A stretch of DNA of 64,000 nt from Craterostigma plantagineum (taxonomy: Eukaryota; Streptophyta; Magnoliopsida; Lamiales; Linderniaceae). The stretch lies in assembly GCA_027422505.1 (NCBI GenBank), contig JAPQWV010000127.1:1364001-1428000 (forward strand). Direction: 5' to 3'. A program made the position numbers and the translations under genes. Position 1 is the first letter of the stretch. The number at the start of each line of letters is the position of its first letter. The notes beneath the pieces were generated by a model. It worked only from the letters and a program-made list of their open reading frames with translations. It had not been told where the DNA came from and did no database searches. Positions 11,809-24,751 of this stretch are shown here, one piece after another.

Positions 11809-12653
11809 TATTTTCGCGCGAAGTCCCTTCATTATATCTGCTGGATTAGGTTAAGGTTACATTTTTCATTTGTGTAATAATTCATGATTATAAGGATGGT
11901 TGGGATATAGTGTAAACCTGTTTTAAAGTAGTTCTATTCCTTCATCTCATGCTATTCAAATTGTTGACTTTATGCCTCAAGCAGTCAAAATTAAACTTAG
12001 TCAACGTAATAGAACATGATGATTTCTAGAGCTTATCCGAATGAACAGTCCACTCGCCATGCTTAAGCGGGTAAGTTGACTAAAAACATTCAATCTTATT
12101 GCCCATTGTAATCATGTAAAATTCGCACTGACTGGAAGAATATTTGTAATATTTGACTTCTTATGAATTGTAATAAAAAAAATTATGCTCAGACTTGGTC
12201 TCTATAATCCTTTTAACATTGCAAGATTTCATTTAATTGATGTATCAGAATGTGCATGAAGAAACTTGTATAAATAGGGGGGGGATGAGAGATACGCACT
12301 TGTATTCTAGCGCAAACACACTTGAAAGCCTTCAGCCATTAGCAAAGGTGATGAGTCGTCTCACTATTCAAATACACACACACATATACACACACCCACA
12401 CACACACACATATATATATACAGCGATGAATGTAAATGTAATAAATCTCTATGCTATGAATAAACAATATTCAACGCTCATCTTTTGATCCATGATCGAT
12501 ATATACATTCAATCGTTTGTTTTATGTATTATCAACAATCATCAGTCAGTAAAAGATTATTATACATCATCAAACACTCTTTTAATGGTTTCTGAAGGTT
12601 AAATTTGAAAGAGAGCTTCAAAAGCAGAGCATATCATTCATTGTGTGATTAGA
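11809..12653. other. Convergent intergenic region with CA/TA microsatellite
   Basis: Between the stop of OCP3 and the stop of XPB on the other strand; it holds both 3' UTRs. A run of (CA)n followed by (TA)n lies at about 12373-12421. No gene seen. Confidence 0.65.
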
Positions 12654-12830
12654 TTAGACAAAGCGCTTCCTAAACAAGTGGTGCCTCTTTGTGGGATCCT
12701 TGGGTTTGTTCTTCGACTGTTGCCCATGTAGTTTCTTCTGCCCAGTACTGATGATAGATAACATATTCGGACAAATCAATCAATAAATCAATAAAAATAT
12801 GTTACTTTTGGTACTAAAATATATGTTGTT

Positions 12831-12871
<41 letters not shown>

Positions 12872-15800
12872 ACCTATATTCCATGTAGACCATACCACTT
12901 GCCCCAGACATTGCACTCATGGACCCAACTGATCGCCGAGCTTTTTGAAGGGCGATGTCATCTGCATCTTCGTCTAGTTGCTCTAAGCCAACTGCATCGT
13001 CGCCCGCATTCAGCACCTTTCAACCCAATTTCATTTTACAATAATTATTATAATGATCAAATGGAGCAGAAAAAAGACAACCAAGAAAAAAAGAAAATTG
13101 AAACCTTTGTTAGGAGGGCCAACTGATCATCAAGACGTTCGTAACTCAACGGTGGGTGTACATCAGGCGGTGGCAAGCTCGTGATCACCTACAAACCCAT
13201 CCAAAATCACACATCATACGAACGGCTAGAACAATTGTTTGGGGCGAAATAAATACACAACATTCCCCTGGCATCTTTTTTACACGGCTCACCGTACGCA
13301 ACTAAGTAGCTTTACAAATAGATAAAGAGGTGGGAAGGAGAAGGACCTTAAAGCTGTATCCTTGATCAATCAAAAACTGCTGTCTTTTGGTCGAATAATA
13401 CATCTCCTGACCAAAACGAAATAGAGTACATGTGAAACTGAACAAGATAGGAAGAAAGAGAGAAACTATGGAATTTGTATGTAGGTATGTACATGCATGT
13501 TCATACCTGGGTGTCTGTGGATACTAGAGAATAGAAAAAGGCATTGTACTCCTCTTTGCCTCCTACCACCCTATCTTGAGGTTTCCCCTATTGATAAAGT
13601 CACGTAGCAAAGTCGGTGACAAAGTTAGGAACTAATAACGCTCTCAGGGAAAATAGGGTGTGTACCTTCAATTATATGCAACTGAAAACACGTACCTTAG
13701 CCCTAAGAATACGCCCAAGCCGTTGAGCCTCTTGACGCCTTGAACCAGCATGTGACGAAATTTGAATTATTACGTTTGCCTCAGGAATATCTATGGAGTT
13801 GTCACCCACCTGTGGATTATCATTAATGTGACAAATGAAATGAAATAATCCACCACAAGTTGCAAGATACACATAAACACATACATAATATGAGGAAGAA
13901 AAAATTGGACAGAGTGATATATACCTTTGAAAGGAATACGGTATTAACCTTCGGATTGGTTTTAAATGCCTCAAGAATCTTGGTTCTTTCTGGATGGCTG
14001 CAAGTTATAACAACAATAGTAAAGTTAATTTCAAATATCATAAATTCAATTAACTATGGCTGAACGCAACAAACATCCAATTTAGACTACCTGGTGGCAC
14101 CATATATCATAGGTTTTTTGAGTTTCATTGCATATTCCGTCAATGCAAAGAGGTTGTCAGCAAAAACTATGATCTTATCACCCCTCTCTTGTTCGTGGAA
14201 TCGTATAAGAAACTCGCAAGCCCGGAATTTATTAGGGTTCATCACATAAAGAGCCTGAAGAAAGAAACAATTAGACAACTTAGAGTTGAAGAAAACAAAA
14301 ATGACAGACATAGCAATCAAACAACTGCGACTTCTGAATACCAACTCAACACCAATCAAATTAACAATCCAAAGATGTTGATATGGAGAAACCAGCACCG
14401 TATTGATGACAGAAAATCTCATCGACCATTCACATTCAGACACAGTCAGATGTCTGTTTGAAAATAATATATTTGAAGCACACTGAACGGTAAAGATCTA
14501 GAAAGCTCATGACAGTTAGTTAAGATGATAAAGAAATGTACCTGTTTCTTCTTTGAGTTCTCTTTCTTCAGATACTCAGCAAAGAACTCCTTTGTCATGG
14601 GACACCAGACTTCTGCACACTGAACATTTGCGATGAATCCACCTTTCACCAAATCCAACCAATTTGCCTCATACAACTTTGGGCCAATTAGGAAGTTCAA
14701 ATCTGTGATTCTTTCGTCTTCTCTCACAAGGGTTGCTGTAACCAACGATTTTTTAACAGTGAGCAGGATGACAAAATTCATAGTTTCTTTTTTTTTTAAA
14801 AATTTCTTTTTGCTGAATTCATACCAGTGAGGCCGAGTTTGCAGTGGGATTTAGTAAGACTGATGACTTTTCTGAACATGTGAGCAGGAACCACGTGTAC
14901 CTGAAAAGTTAGACAAAACAAATGTGTATATATTATCATTAAGCCACCCAAAAAAATTCCACGCTCAAAAAGTATAAAAAGATCAGCCTTCCAAAATAAT
15001 AAGCTATTACCTCATCCATGAGAAGCAATCCCCACTCTCTGTTTCTTATTTCCTCAATGATCTTTTCGGCTTCTTCAGAACGTTTTCCACCAAATGCAAT
15101 CATATTATATGTGGTCACCACTACACCAGCGTTGCCACGGAATCTCTCTTTGCTGTCGGACGTGAATCGACATATTTGATCCTCCTTAATGGTCGACCAC
15201 AACTTAAATTGGAAAGCCCATTGATCCACAGACACAGCATTTGTAGCCAAACAAAGACAACTCTTTCTTATTCTGCATGCTGCAGAAACACCAACCAAAG
15301 ACTTTCCAGCACCACATGGCAGCACAATTATTCCAGATCTGGCTCTACCTGTAATGAAAAAAGATACAAATCAGCTAATTATGAATATCTTTGAAGTTCG
15401 AAAAAGTCTATCAGCCAAATTCATCAATCAAAAGACATGGAAAATAAACTGAAGTTTTGAGCAGGCTAAAAGCTCAATGATCACCATAACAGAGGATTCA
15501 ATATCTACTGATGTCACACATCATCCATCCAAATTAGGACCAAGCCTAGAATCTGTTGTCTGTTAACCTTGAATTCTTTTAGATCACTTTATCGTTTACA
15601 AATATTTGAAGTCTGGATTGGCACAAATATGGAATCTCTCAGTACGCTCAAGGTAAGGTTGTAACACAAACCATTTCCAAACATTTTGCTAAGACTTTTC
15701 TCTTGATAAGGACGTGGCTGTGCATGGGGCTTCAGTTCAACCTCGAGATCAGGATTAACCTGTCATGAGGAGAATAATGATTAATCCCAATAGTTAAAGA

Positions 15801-17615
15801 TGAAGGGTGCAATGCTATATCCTATTATATTAAATAATTGAATGAAATCACTCACCGTATCATTTCTAAAATCATATTCTTCCAACATTGGATAATTAAG
15901 GGCATTAGGCAGACACCGCTGCTTCACATTTTCAACCTGTACGGCACTCCAAGACTAATTAATACGAAAGCCCAATGCAAGGAAACAGGTGACTAAAGCA
16001 TCTTCCAGTTGATACAAATTGACTATTATATATGCATTTTCCATGTGTTAAAAAGCCAGATTGAGAGAAGACTTAATATGTGTTACAGGAGACATATTCT
16101 AAGGGACTACAAAATATTGGATGCAGATAAGTGCATGAAGCTGGGAGGTGATGAGCATCGATGTATGGTGCTTGTCACCAACATACCTGAGCAGGGTCAA
16201 TTTCAAAAGCATGCGTTTCTTTTTCTTCAGCAGCAGCAGCCAATTCCGCTTCATTTAGCAACTCATCGTGCCCAACTTCAATTTCTCCTGCAGACTTACC
16301 CACTGTAAATCCATCGCCTCCATGGTTTCCCTGATTGGAGTTAAAAGCAAAATAGGAAAAAGTAAATTCTTCGACTCCATAACATCAAAAGCGCAAGAGA
16401 AATTTAGAGCATAATTGATAATAATTCATCTAAAAAAGCATACGTCAGATGATAATCTAGCCCGTCCAATAACTTCATCTTTAAGAAGCTTCTTCAGCAC
16501 CTGAAAAAGAGGGTAAGCAAAATCTACTAAATAACAAGTTTCCGAAAAAAGAATAAAAATGACAGGGATCAAATATCTTGCCTCAGGAAATGGTGATTCC
16601 ACAAAGTACTTATTCTTCTTGAGAACGAGCTTCACTTTGCCATAATTAGCAGTTGAATTATGTATGAAATCAATCATCTCTTTCGGAAGTTTGGTCTTAG
16701 AAAGCTTATTCAGCACAGAAATGATGGTCTCTGTTTCAAGGCCCACAGACACCGCGGCATATAAGGAATGCGGAGTCAAGTTGTATTCATGCATGGACTC
16801 AGGCCTGTTGCGCGAACATTGATAAAGAGATTATAGCATAGCATATAGAAGGTTATCAGGCATATGGAAAAGATTACCAGTGATAAAAATAGCTTATTTA
16901 CACAAAATCGGATATAAACATTTTATATTATCCAGCACAAAATCAAATTTTAGTGTCATCAAAAACAGAATTTCAAACAAACACATTGCAACGTATGTAA
17001 TAGAATCAGAAAGCCCAACAACATACCTGCAAACTGGTTCAGCAATCGCAATGAGGAAATCATAAGCCTGTTTATACAATGGAGAGAACGTCTCAAGGAA
17101 AATTCGACCATCAGCACAAGCCCACAATGGGCGGTTCGCATGATCGGGTTTAAGTTCCAACTTCGAAAAGTCCCTCTTTTTCCCTTCGCCTTCATATAAA
17201 TTCATATAATACCGTCAATCAAGCGCATCGACCACTAAAAGAATTCCAGAAAGAAAAATAAAAAACAAGAACGAAAAAACCTACTAAAATCAAACTATAT
17301 ACCATCGCGAATATCATCATCGTCATCTAAATTTGACTGGGACTCATCTTGGGCAGCCCATGCCCTATTCTCCTCCTATTAAGAAACTGCCAAATGTTAG
17401 ACGCAGATAAATCGCATGAAACCACGAAATGAAAATCAGTGACACAAACCTTGGATGACTTGAATTTTTTGCTGGGTCGGCCTTTTTCACCTGCAATCCA
17501 AAAAAAAAAGAAAAGAAAAGAAAAATGCTCGATCAACCATTTACCAACGAATATTAACAGATATCCATCAAGTCCGAGTTTGTGCGCGATATTAAGCTGA
17601 CGTACCGTTTCCCAT
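12654..17615 (-). CDS. XPB: DNA repair helicase XPB (TFIIH subunit)
   Basis: XPB is the 3'-5' DNA helicase/translocase of TFIIH, acting in promoter opening and nucleotide excision repair in the nucleus. Twenty exons join in frame to 766 residues, the usual length: 17606-17615, 17450-17490, 17303-17375, 17027-17189, 16582-16804, 16444-16500, 16187-16330, 15936-15856, 15759-15672, 15348-15011, 14900-14825, 14735-14542, 14254-14091, 13997-13925, 13809-13696, 13587-13507, 13406-13347, 13188-13105, 13016-12874, 12747-12654. Motifs: Walker [12 protein letters not shown], motif Ia [13 protein letters not shown] box (LLLMDEVHVVPA), motif [13 protein letters not shown] with the XPB RED loop, motif [15 protein letters not shown]. 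The first exon has only 10 coding bases. The donor after 16582 is GC (GAG|GCAAGA). The basic C-terminus ([11 protein letters not shown]) is as in orthologues. No damage seen. Confidence 0.97.
12831..12871. repeat. (ATC)n microsatellite in the last XPB intron
   Basis: About thirteen uninterrupted ATC/TCA units just downstream, in gene direction, of the donor at 12873. It sits in the last XPB intron and does not touch coding sequence. Confidence 0.9.
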
Positions 17616-18551
17616 CTTCGTGATTCTTGCCAATTTGGCTCGCGCAGACAACTCGATCGATAAATTAACGGTGCGACGCTTTATTGTCAAAATTGTGTTT
17701 TTCTTCAGTAGTGAAATGCTTAGGCTAATCCACCATCTATAATTATATAGGAGTGCCCAACCTTAGCAGAACAAAATCCGAGAGTGGATGAAGATGATTC
17801 TGGCCCAATTTACAAGGAAGTAAGCCCACTTTGAAGATGAAGAAATTGGCCCATTAGCATTATTTTATCTAATTTTAAATTAATTCCAAGAAGTAATTGT
17901 AATTCTACTTGTCCACACCACGAGACAGCGTACGGTACAGAACATGGTTAGGGAGAATTAACAGTCAATGTCAACATAAGTATTTTTGTCATTTATGTAG
18001 AAAACTCACATTGATATTACAACGTGAGGGTTTTACATAAATGCACTAGAAAAAGAATCGCTTATTTCTCCTTTATTCAAATCTTCTTCTCTAACCTCTG
18101 TCTTCTCTGATCTTTCTTCTTCTTCTAACTCTTCTTTTCCTTTCATTCCTTCCGCATGAAATCATCTGTCCCACAAAACATGTCCCACTCTATGTCCAAA
18201 ATGATCAGATCCCTTACAATTTAAATCCGATGGTCCACAAGTTTTTTTTATTTATTAATTCTTTTAATCCTATAGTCCACCAAATCATAAAATCGTCGTT
18301 ATTTCATGAGATTTATATGATAAAAATAAATAAATACATCCAATTTATTCCTTGTTTTATGATGATCGATTTGATATCCATATCAGATATTTTCCGATAA
18401 TTATATAAATCAATTCTAAGAGAGTGGGACGGGAAATGGGACACGGATTATGGGACGGAGGATTTCAACCGCATTCCTTCTTCACTAGGGTTAAATTTTA
18501 ATTTCCCAAAATTGGAAGGGTCAAATGTTAATTTCCTTACATGCACAATAA
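17616..18551. other. XPB promoter and spacer containing a MITE
   Basis: Upstream region of XPB and downstream region of the next minus-strand PPR gene. It holds an inverted-repeat element at 18157-18467 (listed separately) and a CT-rich stretch at about 18060-18150. No gene seen. Confidence 0.6.
18157..18467. mobile_element. MITE-like element with ~30-bp terminal inverted repeats
   Basis: The left end reads TGAAATCATCTGTCCCACAA and the reverse complement of the right end reads TGAAATCCTCCGTCCCATAA. Both continue into a second CCCA-rich block, with GTCCCACTCT near both inner ends. The 311-bp body is AT-rich and non-coding. This is typical of a non-autonomous DNA transposon; the superfamily and target duplication are not clear. 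Confidence 0.7.
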
Positions 18552-20480
18552 TCAGTTCTCCTCCAGCAACATGTGCAGTAGTTCATAAACTTGAGTTCCA
18601 CTTTTACCCTTCACAGCGCCCATAACCAATGTACTCCAATAACAAGACTCAGATGTAATAATCCCTTTTTCCGCCATTTCCACGAACAAAGACAAAGCTT
18701 CATCGATCACACACTTTTCTCCGCAGCGAAAAGCGTGTCGAAAAACAAGGCCGTTGCTTTCAGAATCAGGCAAATAACCCCTCGCCTTTAAGTCCTCCAT
18801 CAACCTCAGAGCACTCCTAATCTTCCCCTGCATGCAAAAACCACGAATCAAATCGTCGATCGTCGCCCCGCTCGGGAAATTGCCTCTGCCCATCATCTCG
18901 TTCGTCAGCCCGACCGCCCCTATCACGTCGCCTTCTCGGGCCAGCCCGCTAATCAAGCCCGCGTAAACTACAGCGCTCGGTACAATCCCTCTCCCGCGCA
19001 TTTCATCGAACGCCTTCTTCGCTTCCTTTGTGCTGATTTCGTCTCCATTTCGACACAGTCGTACGATCCTCAGGCTCGTGTCAGCAGCTCGAGGGCAAGA
19101 ATTCCTCATGTAGTTCAAGAATTGAATAGCTTTGTCCGAAGAGTTACTGCTCTTGTAAAGACCGTAGAGGATGCTGTTGTAAGGGCTGACACGGGCGACG
19201 CGTTCCTTCTTACACTCGGCCAGCATCGACTCGAAGATCTTAACCCCATCGAGAAGCCTCCCGCCCGAGCACAGCCCGTAAATCAAACAGTCGAACGTCG
19301 AAAAATCCCTTCGAACGCCGACGTTCGCCATCTCGTCGTACAGTTCGAGTGCAGAATCGAACATCTTCGACTCGCAGAATCCCGAGATCAGAATATTGTA
19401 CGTCTCGGCATTTGGCAAGCATCCCTTCATTTCCATTTGCCTGAGAAATCCATGCCCAGTTCGAACCTTCCCAACCCTAACGAATCCTCTGATCAACGTG
19501 TTGTAAGCCACCACGTCGACTTTCCCTCCCTTTCCCTCGATTCTATCGAACAACTCGACTGCCTCGGCCGTCCGCCCCCCTCGGCATAGAATTTCGACAA
19601 CTTTCGTTAGGGCAACGACGTCGGGGAGAAAGCCATGATCGAAGCATTTTTCTAACATCACCAGCGCCTGAACCATGTTTCCCTCGTTGCAGTAGCCCGA
19701 GATCATCGTGTTGAAGGTCACTTCGCTGAATTTCTTCATCTCGCGCATTAGGCTGCGGGCCCTACCGATTTTCCCGTTCTTACAGAGGGCGTAGATCAAA
19801 GTGTTGTAAGCTACGGCGCTCGCTTCGACGCCGTGGGCCTTCATCACCCGAAGAAGCTTGAAGCCGTCGCCGATTCTATTCGTCAGGCAAAACCCTTTCA
19901 TCATAATGGCGTAGGTGTAGTCGTCTCCCTTCACGCCACCGCCGCCCACCATCTTCCTCCTGAAGAACTCTCTGGCGATGTCGATGTCCTCCTTTACGAG
20001 AACGTCGAGAACTGTGTTCAGCAGCTTCAGAGAGGGCTTGGGCGCGTAATCGAGCACTTGAATCGCCTGTTTGATCTTTCTAGCGCGACCGTAGCCGCGC
20101 ACAAGTGTGATGAGTACGTCGTCGTCCGGGGCCGAACCGATCGACTCGGGCATTTTGTCGAGCATCTCTCGGGCGGTGTCGAACCGCCGAAAAGTGCACA
20201 GCTTGTGGATCAGAGCTCGGTAGGTGGACGACGTGTGAGCGAAGTTGGGAATTTCTGAGGCCCATTCGAATGTTTCGAGAGCTTGATCTGCTGACCTCTG
20301 ATCCAGTATGAGGTGGGCTATCTGCTCCTGCGTTGGTACTAAGGAAGAAGAAGAAGAAGCTGCTGAGATGAATCTTAAATTCTTACACGGTGCCTTGAGA
20401 AGCAGATTTCGATTTCCATCACTTCTCCTCACAGTTAGGAGGAGGTTGAATTTGTACAAGCGACTGAGGAGAAAGACCAT
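18552..20480 (-). CDS. Pentatricopeptide repeat protein, At2g17525-like, mitochondrial
   Basis: A 642-residue intronless P-class PPR protein. PPR proteins bind organellar RNA in a sequence-specific way and act in processing, stability or translation. The first ~45 residues are rich in Arg/Leu/Ser with no early acids ([17 protein letters not shown]), fitting a mitochondrial presequence. The conserved head [18 protein letters not shown], then [19 protein letters not shown] and [17 protein letters not shown] match the Arabidopsis protein At2g17525. From about residue 100 there are some fourteen 35-residue motifs of the form x-YN(T/I)LI-x-GFC-x-x-G-x-(A/L)-x-A (for example [32 protein letters not shown]). 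No DYW or E domain is present. The RNA target is unknown. Long antisense open frames over this GC-rich coding region are shadows. Confidence 0.93.
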   Translation of the reverse strand: MVFLLSRLYKFNLLLTVRRSDGNRNLLLKAPCKNLRFISAASSSSSLVPTQEQIAHLILDQRSADQALETFEWASEIPNFAHTSSTYRALIHKLCTFRRFDTAREMLDKMPESIGSAPDDDVLITLVRGYGRARKIKQAIQVLDYAPKPSLKLLNTVLDVLVKEDIDIAREFFRRKMVGGGGVKGDDYTYAIMMKGFCLTNRIGDGFKLLRVMKAHGVEASAVAYNTLIYALCKNGKIGRARSLMREMKKFSEVTFNTMISGYCNEGNMVQALVMLEKCFDHGFLPDVVALTKVVEILCRGGRTAEAVELFDRIEGKGGKVDVVAYNTLIRGFVRVGKVRTGHGFLRQMEMKGCLPNAETYNILISGFCESKMFDSALELYDEMANVGVRRDFSTFDCLIYGLCSGGRLLDGVKIFESMLAECKKERVARVSPYNSILYGLYKSSNSSDKAIQFLNYMRNSCPRAADTSLRIVRLCRNGDEISTKEAKKAFDEMRGRGIVPSAVVYAGLISGLAREGDVIGAVGLTNEMMGRGNFPSGATIDDLIRGFCMQGKIRSALRLMEDLKARGYLPDSESNGLVFRHAFRCGEKCVIDEALSLFVEMAEKGIITSESCYWSTLVMGAVKGKSGTQVYELLHMLLEEN

Positions 20481-20719
20481 TATCTGATTATTATCTCCTT
20501 ACAGAGCTGATTACGAGTTGTCATATATCGAAGTTCAATGAGTTTTGCGCCTAACAGAGATTTAACAAGAAGATACGTAGACGTCCGACGAACAACCAAC
20601 CACACAAACACCTTCCACAGCTAATAACAACCCGAAATTGCAAAGCGTACAATATATCTCACCGAACGAAAAAAAGAAAGGTTATGATAAAGAAAAGCAC
20701 TGATGATTTCCGTCGATCA

Positions 20720-22567
20720 TCAGAAGGGCGCAGCATTATGGTAGTATCCGGGCTGAGGAAAACCCGACCCGTTAGGCATTCCATAGCCGCCATTGTTCAT
20801 CAGCTGCTGCCCATAGTAAGGCGCCATCTTAGCCAAGCTCGTCTGCCCTTGCATGCCTTCCCTCGCATACTGCTGCCACATATTCTGCTCTTGCACCAAC
20901 ATATGCTGCTTCTTCTCTATATCAGCCATCTGCACGTAAGAAGGCGGCGGAATCGCCAGGGAGGCAGCAAACGGGTCCTGACCCACGGGTAGAACCGACC
21001 CGTCCGGCGCCGGTAGGGCCAACACGGGCCGAGCACCCCCCGGCCCGCCCGGCAGAGCCACGCTGCTGGCGCTCCCGCCGCTCAGCTGAGCCGTGGTCAG
21101 GTGCTGGTTCACCGTCCCCTGGTCGTACATGCCGTTCAGCAAGAGCGGGTCGAGCCCGCCGCCCATCGCGGGCTTTTGGCTCGACAGGTGGCTGGCCGAC
21201 TCCACCAGGGCGAGCTCCCAGTCGGCCTTGCCCGAGAAATCCTCCCACGAACCGCTGGCTCCCTTGCTATGAGCCGCCGGCTCGGCGAACAGAGCCAGGG
21301 CCAGCTTGTTCCCTTGGTCGTCGGCCGTGGCCGAGCCATCGTCCCTCAAGTCCACCAAGTCGCTAGCCGGCTGCACCGGTGCAGCGGGCTCGGGCTCAGG
21401 TTCGGGCTCGTGCTCGGGCTCGGGTTCGGGAGTCGTCGCCTGAGGTTCGGGCTCGGGCGGTGGCAGCGCCTTGATTTCGGGCTCTATTTCGGGGCTCTTC
21501 CTAGACTTGGACCGATCCTTGAGAAACTCTTCTAAAGTTTCGAGCATTTTGTTGTCGATCTTCTGAACCTCGGGATATTCCGAAGACCTAGCAACGCCTA
21601 TATCTTTGCACCAGTTATAGAACCCTATTAGCTCGTCGATCTGCTTAGCAGCGCTGGCGTACGCGTCGAAGGCTCTCACGCAATCTTGATACTCCATGTC
21701 GAAGAACTTGTCCAAGAGAACGGCTAAAACCTCGCATACGTCGGCGTAGAGCTTTGAGCTCTCCTTTAAGATTGGGTAAAGAGCGACGAGGATCATTCGC
21801 TCGTTCTTGGCGAGACCCATCGGCCTACAAGACAAGAATCGATCGAAGACCCTCTGAAGATGGGCCATCTTACCGAATATCCTCTCTAAGCTCATGTCCC
21901 TCAAAGGGGTCACAGCTTTTTCTTTCTTTTCCTCCCTCGAATCTCTTACGTCTCCGTAGGATCTTGATTTGGGCATACCATAGCTGGGTTCGCCTTCGCG
22001 GTAATCGCTGTAACCATGGTTAGATCTCGGCGGCGACCAATAATCCTCTCTGCTACCGTTCCTCTCAACCATTTCTCCTCCAGCGCCGGCCATTTTCCTC
22101 TCGAAAGCCATTAATTCGAGCCTCTGATCTAAGTACAGAGCGTAGGTCCTCACGAAGGCGGAGTGGTCCCACGAATTCGAATGAGCCTCGTCGCGAAAAT
22201 CGGACAAGTTGAGCAACCTCGTACCTCTCCTAGTGGCGTACATGATCTCCTGCCGGAAGACGGCGTCGCCGTCGTTGAGGAGTCGGTGGATGAGCATCAG
22301 GCACTTTAGGGCTACGATCCAATCGCGGGTTTTTCCGAGCCTCCTTGACACGGTGACGACGCAGGCGCTGACGTAGCCGTGGGAGGAAGAGGTCAGGTGG
22401 AGGATTTCCCTGACGTACTTCTCCGACGCTGGGTCGTTGTCGTGGCTGGTGGCCTTGACGACGGCGACTTCGAGCTCCGGCGCCATGTTGCTCGCGACTT
22501 TGGCGATTCCGATGCTAGTTTGGTCCTTGACGGCGCCGATCGCCTTGCGTATAGTGCTCGGAGCCAT
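20720..22567 (-). CDS. ANTH-domain clathrin assembly protein (ECA4/CAP1-type)
   Basis: A 615-residue AP180/CALM-family adaptor of clathrin-coated vesicles, very like Arabidopsis At2g25430/At4g32285, which associate with the plant TPLATE endocytic machinery. The start is MAPSTIRKAIGAVKDQTSIG. The ANTH/ENTH fold occupies about residues 25-160 (SEKYVREILHLTSS, RLGKTRDWIVALKCLMLIHR, FVRTYALYLDQRLELMAFER) and continues to about 350 (LKESSKLYADVCEVLAVLLD). Then come a charged Pro-Glu repeat (PEPEPEHEPEPEPEP, about 375-400) and a disordered tail with DLVDL, ADWELALVE and DPFAASLAIPPPSYVQMAD, which are clathrin- and adaptor-binding type motifs. The C-terminus is Gln/Gly/Pro-rich. The coding part is intronless; a (GA)n tract lies upstream in the 5' region. 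The paralogue assignment is inference. Confidence 0.93.
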   Translation of the reverse strand: MAPSTIRKAIGAVKDQTSIGIAKVASNMAPELEVAVVKATSHDNDPASEKYVREILHLTSSSHGYVSACVVTVSRRLGKTRDWIVALKCLMLIHRLLNDGDAVFRQEIMYATRRGTRLLNLSDFRDEAHSNSWDHSAFVRTYALYLDQRLELMAFERKMAGAGGEMVERNGSREDYWSPPRSNHGYSDYREGEPSYGMPKSRSYGDVRDSREEKKEKAVTPLRDMSLERIFGKMAHLQRVFDRFLSCRPMGLAKNERMILVALYPILKESSKLYADVCEVLAVLLDKFFDMEYQDCVRAFDAYASAAKQIDELIGFYNWCKDIGVARSSEYPEVQKIDNKMLETLEEFLKDRSKSRKSPEIEPEIKALPPPEPEPQATTPEPEPEHEPEPEPEPAAPVQPASDLVDLRDDGSATADDQGNKLALALFAEPAAHSKGASGSWEDFSGKADWELALVESASHLSSQKPAMGGGLDPLLLNGMYDQGTVNQHLTTAQLSGGSASSVALPGGPGGARPVLALPAPDGSVLPVGQDPFAASLAIPPPSYVQMADIEKKQHMLVQEQNMWQQYAREGMQGQTSLAKMAPYYGQQLMNNGGYGMPNGSGFPQPGYYHNAAPF

Positions 22568-24526
22568 AATCGGTCGATGGATCTATCGAATTGAAGGCGA
22601 GAAATCCCCAAATGGGAAGAAGACTGACGGCGGCGCGTGGACGGAAGAAAAGAAAAAAAAAGTTTGCTTTTTCAGTAGCCCGTGAAAACTGCAGAGAGAT
22701 CGAATCACTCTTCTTCCAAACTGATACCTCGAAATTCGATCTAAGCTTTGAGAGAGTGAAAAGCTAGCTGGGTTTTGCAGCGGTGAAGAAGAAATTATCG
22801 ATGGGTCGTCCGATCTGATTACCACAGAAGTAATAACACCGACGACAGATCCAAGAATCGCGAAAATGGACAAAAAAAACAAGGAAAATAACGAGAAACG
22901 TAGACCTTGAGCTTGAGCTGAGCTTAGTTGAGATCGCAATAAAAGCTGTTATCTTTTCTTCTTTTTCTCTCACTAGGTTAGCTGCAAGAGAGAGAGAGAG
23001 AGAGAAAGGGATAAAGAGCTGTAAACAAGGTGGATTGTAATAAAAAACCAAAACCCTTGCGATTTATGGAAAGGTCAGAGTGGCCGGAGAATCAGGGCCG
23101 TCCGATTAACCATTAATTCTTTTTTCTTTTCCTTTGGTGTTTTAAGACTATTTTATATTATCTATGGTTTGGATTAGGTAAATCTGTTGAACAAAAAGTC
23201 AGTTTTGGCCAGGGTTTGACCAAAAGTCAAAGAGGGGTTTCTTCATACCTTGACGAATACATGATATTGGGTTGATTAAATTGGGCCTGGACATTATAAT
23301 ATGGGCTTTCGAATTTATATTGGTCTTGTCCATAAAGGCCCAAAATGAACAAAGAGTGTCACTCAGGATCAGGAATAACATGATCTCAGGAATCCTCCTA
23401 CGTGACCAAATTTATGTTGTTGTTTTTCTAATTTTTTTTTTATTTTGTTCGGCAAATTTATATTGTTATTTTTTGGATTATTAGAACATTTTTAACTGTT
23501 AATGACGTGTATGTCACATGAAGGCAACAGAAATCCAACTCGGAAAAGGTAAATAAACAATTCTTTTGGCTTTCAATAAACAACTATCCACTTGCTACAA
23601 AGTAATACAAAATAGATTACTCTACTCAATATACAAGAAATTACAAAAACTAAAATGAATCGTAATTGTAACATTATCAAACTAATTTTTTTTTTTTAAA
23701 AAGCATATTTTTTCTATTATCCAAACATAAATAAAAACAATCAATTACCAACGAAAATCTTATGTAATAGAAAGAAAAAAGAAAAATTCAACAGCTTCTT
23801 CCGAAACCACAGAAGGAAAGTGCTCATGTTTAGAGAGAGACTCTAAAGTAAGCCCTACCAATCTATCTACCATTTTCCAGCTCACTTCCATTTTCTTCAT
23901 CGTCGAACGGCGTATATCGTAGCAGCTCCCTCCACGTCAGCGCTTCGTAAGAACACTACAGCTATTGCTTTAGTTTGATGCTTTTATTGTGTTCGCTTTC
24001 CTCTTTGTGTCTTTCTGTTTGTGAAGATTCTGATTGAACTGGTTTCTATGTTCCCGATTTTGGATTTAATTAGGAGCTGAATCCTTGTATTCGAATCCAT
24101 TTCGTGATGCGTTGGCGCGTGTGTTGTTGTCTGTTTGTGTGGTCCTGCCATTGACTGGTCTTTTTTCCTTTTCGAGAAACGAACCTTAATGTGGATGGAA
24201 TGTTGTATTAACGCTTTAGGTATTGGAATGAACGGTAGGAATCGCAGGAGAATGATATGTATATGAGGGAATGATCAGCATAGTTCAATTAATGCTTCCT
24301 TCGTTGGTGTGTGTTAGGTAGCTTTCTAGATTTGAGAAACTTATTCTATTGGAGCTCTCAAAAGAGGCCCACGCGATAGACACACGGTTAAATGTTCCTA
24401 CAGAAAAAAATTCATACACGGATTGAGTTTGTTCTTCGAGTAGCAATTGAATGTTGTTTGTGATGTTCTAAATTTTATGTAGATTTTTTCGTGGATGCAT
24501 CGAAAGTTCGTTATTTTGCTTGGATT
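22568..24526. other. Divergent intergenic region with 5' leaders
   Basis: Between the ANTH gene (-) and the coiled-coil gene (+). A (GA)n tract at about 22986-23005 lies on the ANTH 5' side. For the plus gene, a probable non-coding first exon ends near 23951 (CTTC|GTAAGA) and a 5' UTR intron ends at 24482 (ATGTAG). The middle, 23100-23850, is AT-rich without genes. Confidence 0.5.
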
Positions 24527-24714
24527 ATGAAGCCAAGAAATGAAGTAGTGCCTAGGCGTTCCAGAAATAATACTCAAGGCGATGGCCCCAACTGGATTCT
24601 TATTGCCGGGAGTGCTCTTCTTAGTACATTATCCGTTCGCCTTGGTTATAAGCTTAAGCAGGCACTTGATGCAAAACAAGCAGATAATAGGAGCCAGAGC
24701 TTAAAGGGTCCGTA

Positions 24715-24751
<37 letters not shown>

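Noticed and set aside
12373..12421. Possible regulatory or Z-DNA element (CA/TA run)
   Set aside because: A plain dinucleotide microsatellite in the 3' flanks of two convergent genes; nothing supports a function.
19122..20258. Long antisense open frames over the PPR and ANTH genes
   Set aside because: They mirror GC-rich coding sequence of the opposite strand, show no domains and have shadow codon patterns.
24491..24526. Upstream extension (DASKVRYFAWI) of the coiled-coil protein
   Set aside because: It has no ATG and follows directly on a 3' splice site at 24482; treated as 5' UTR, with translation from 24527.
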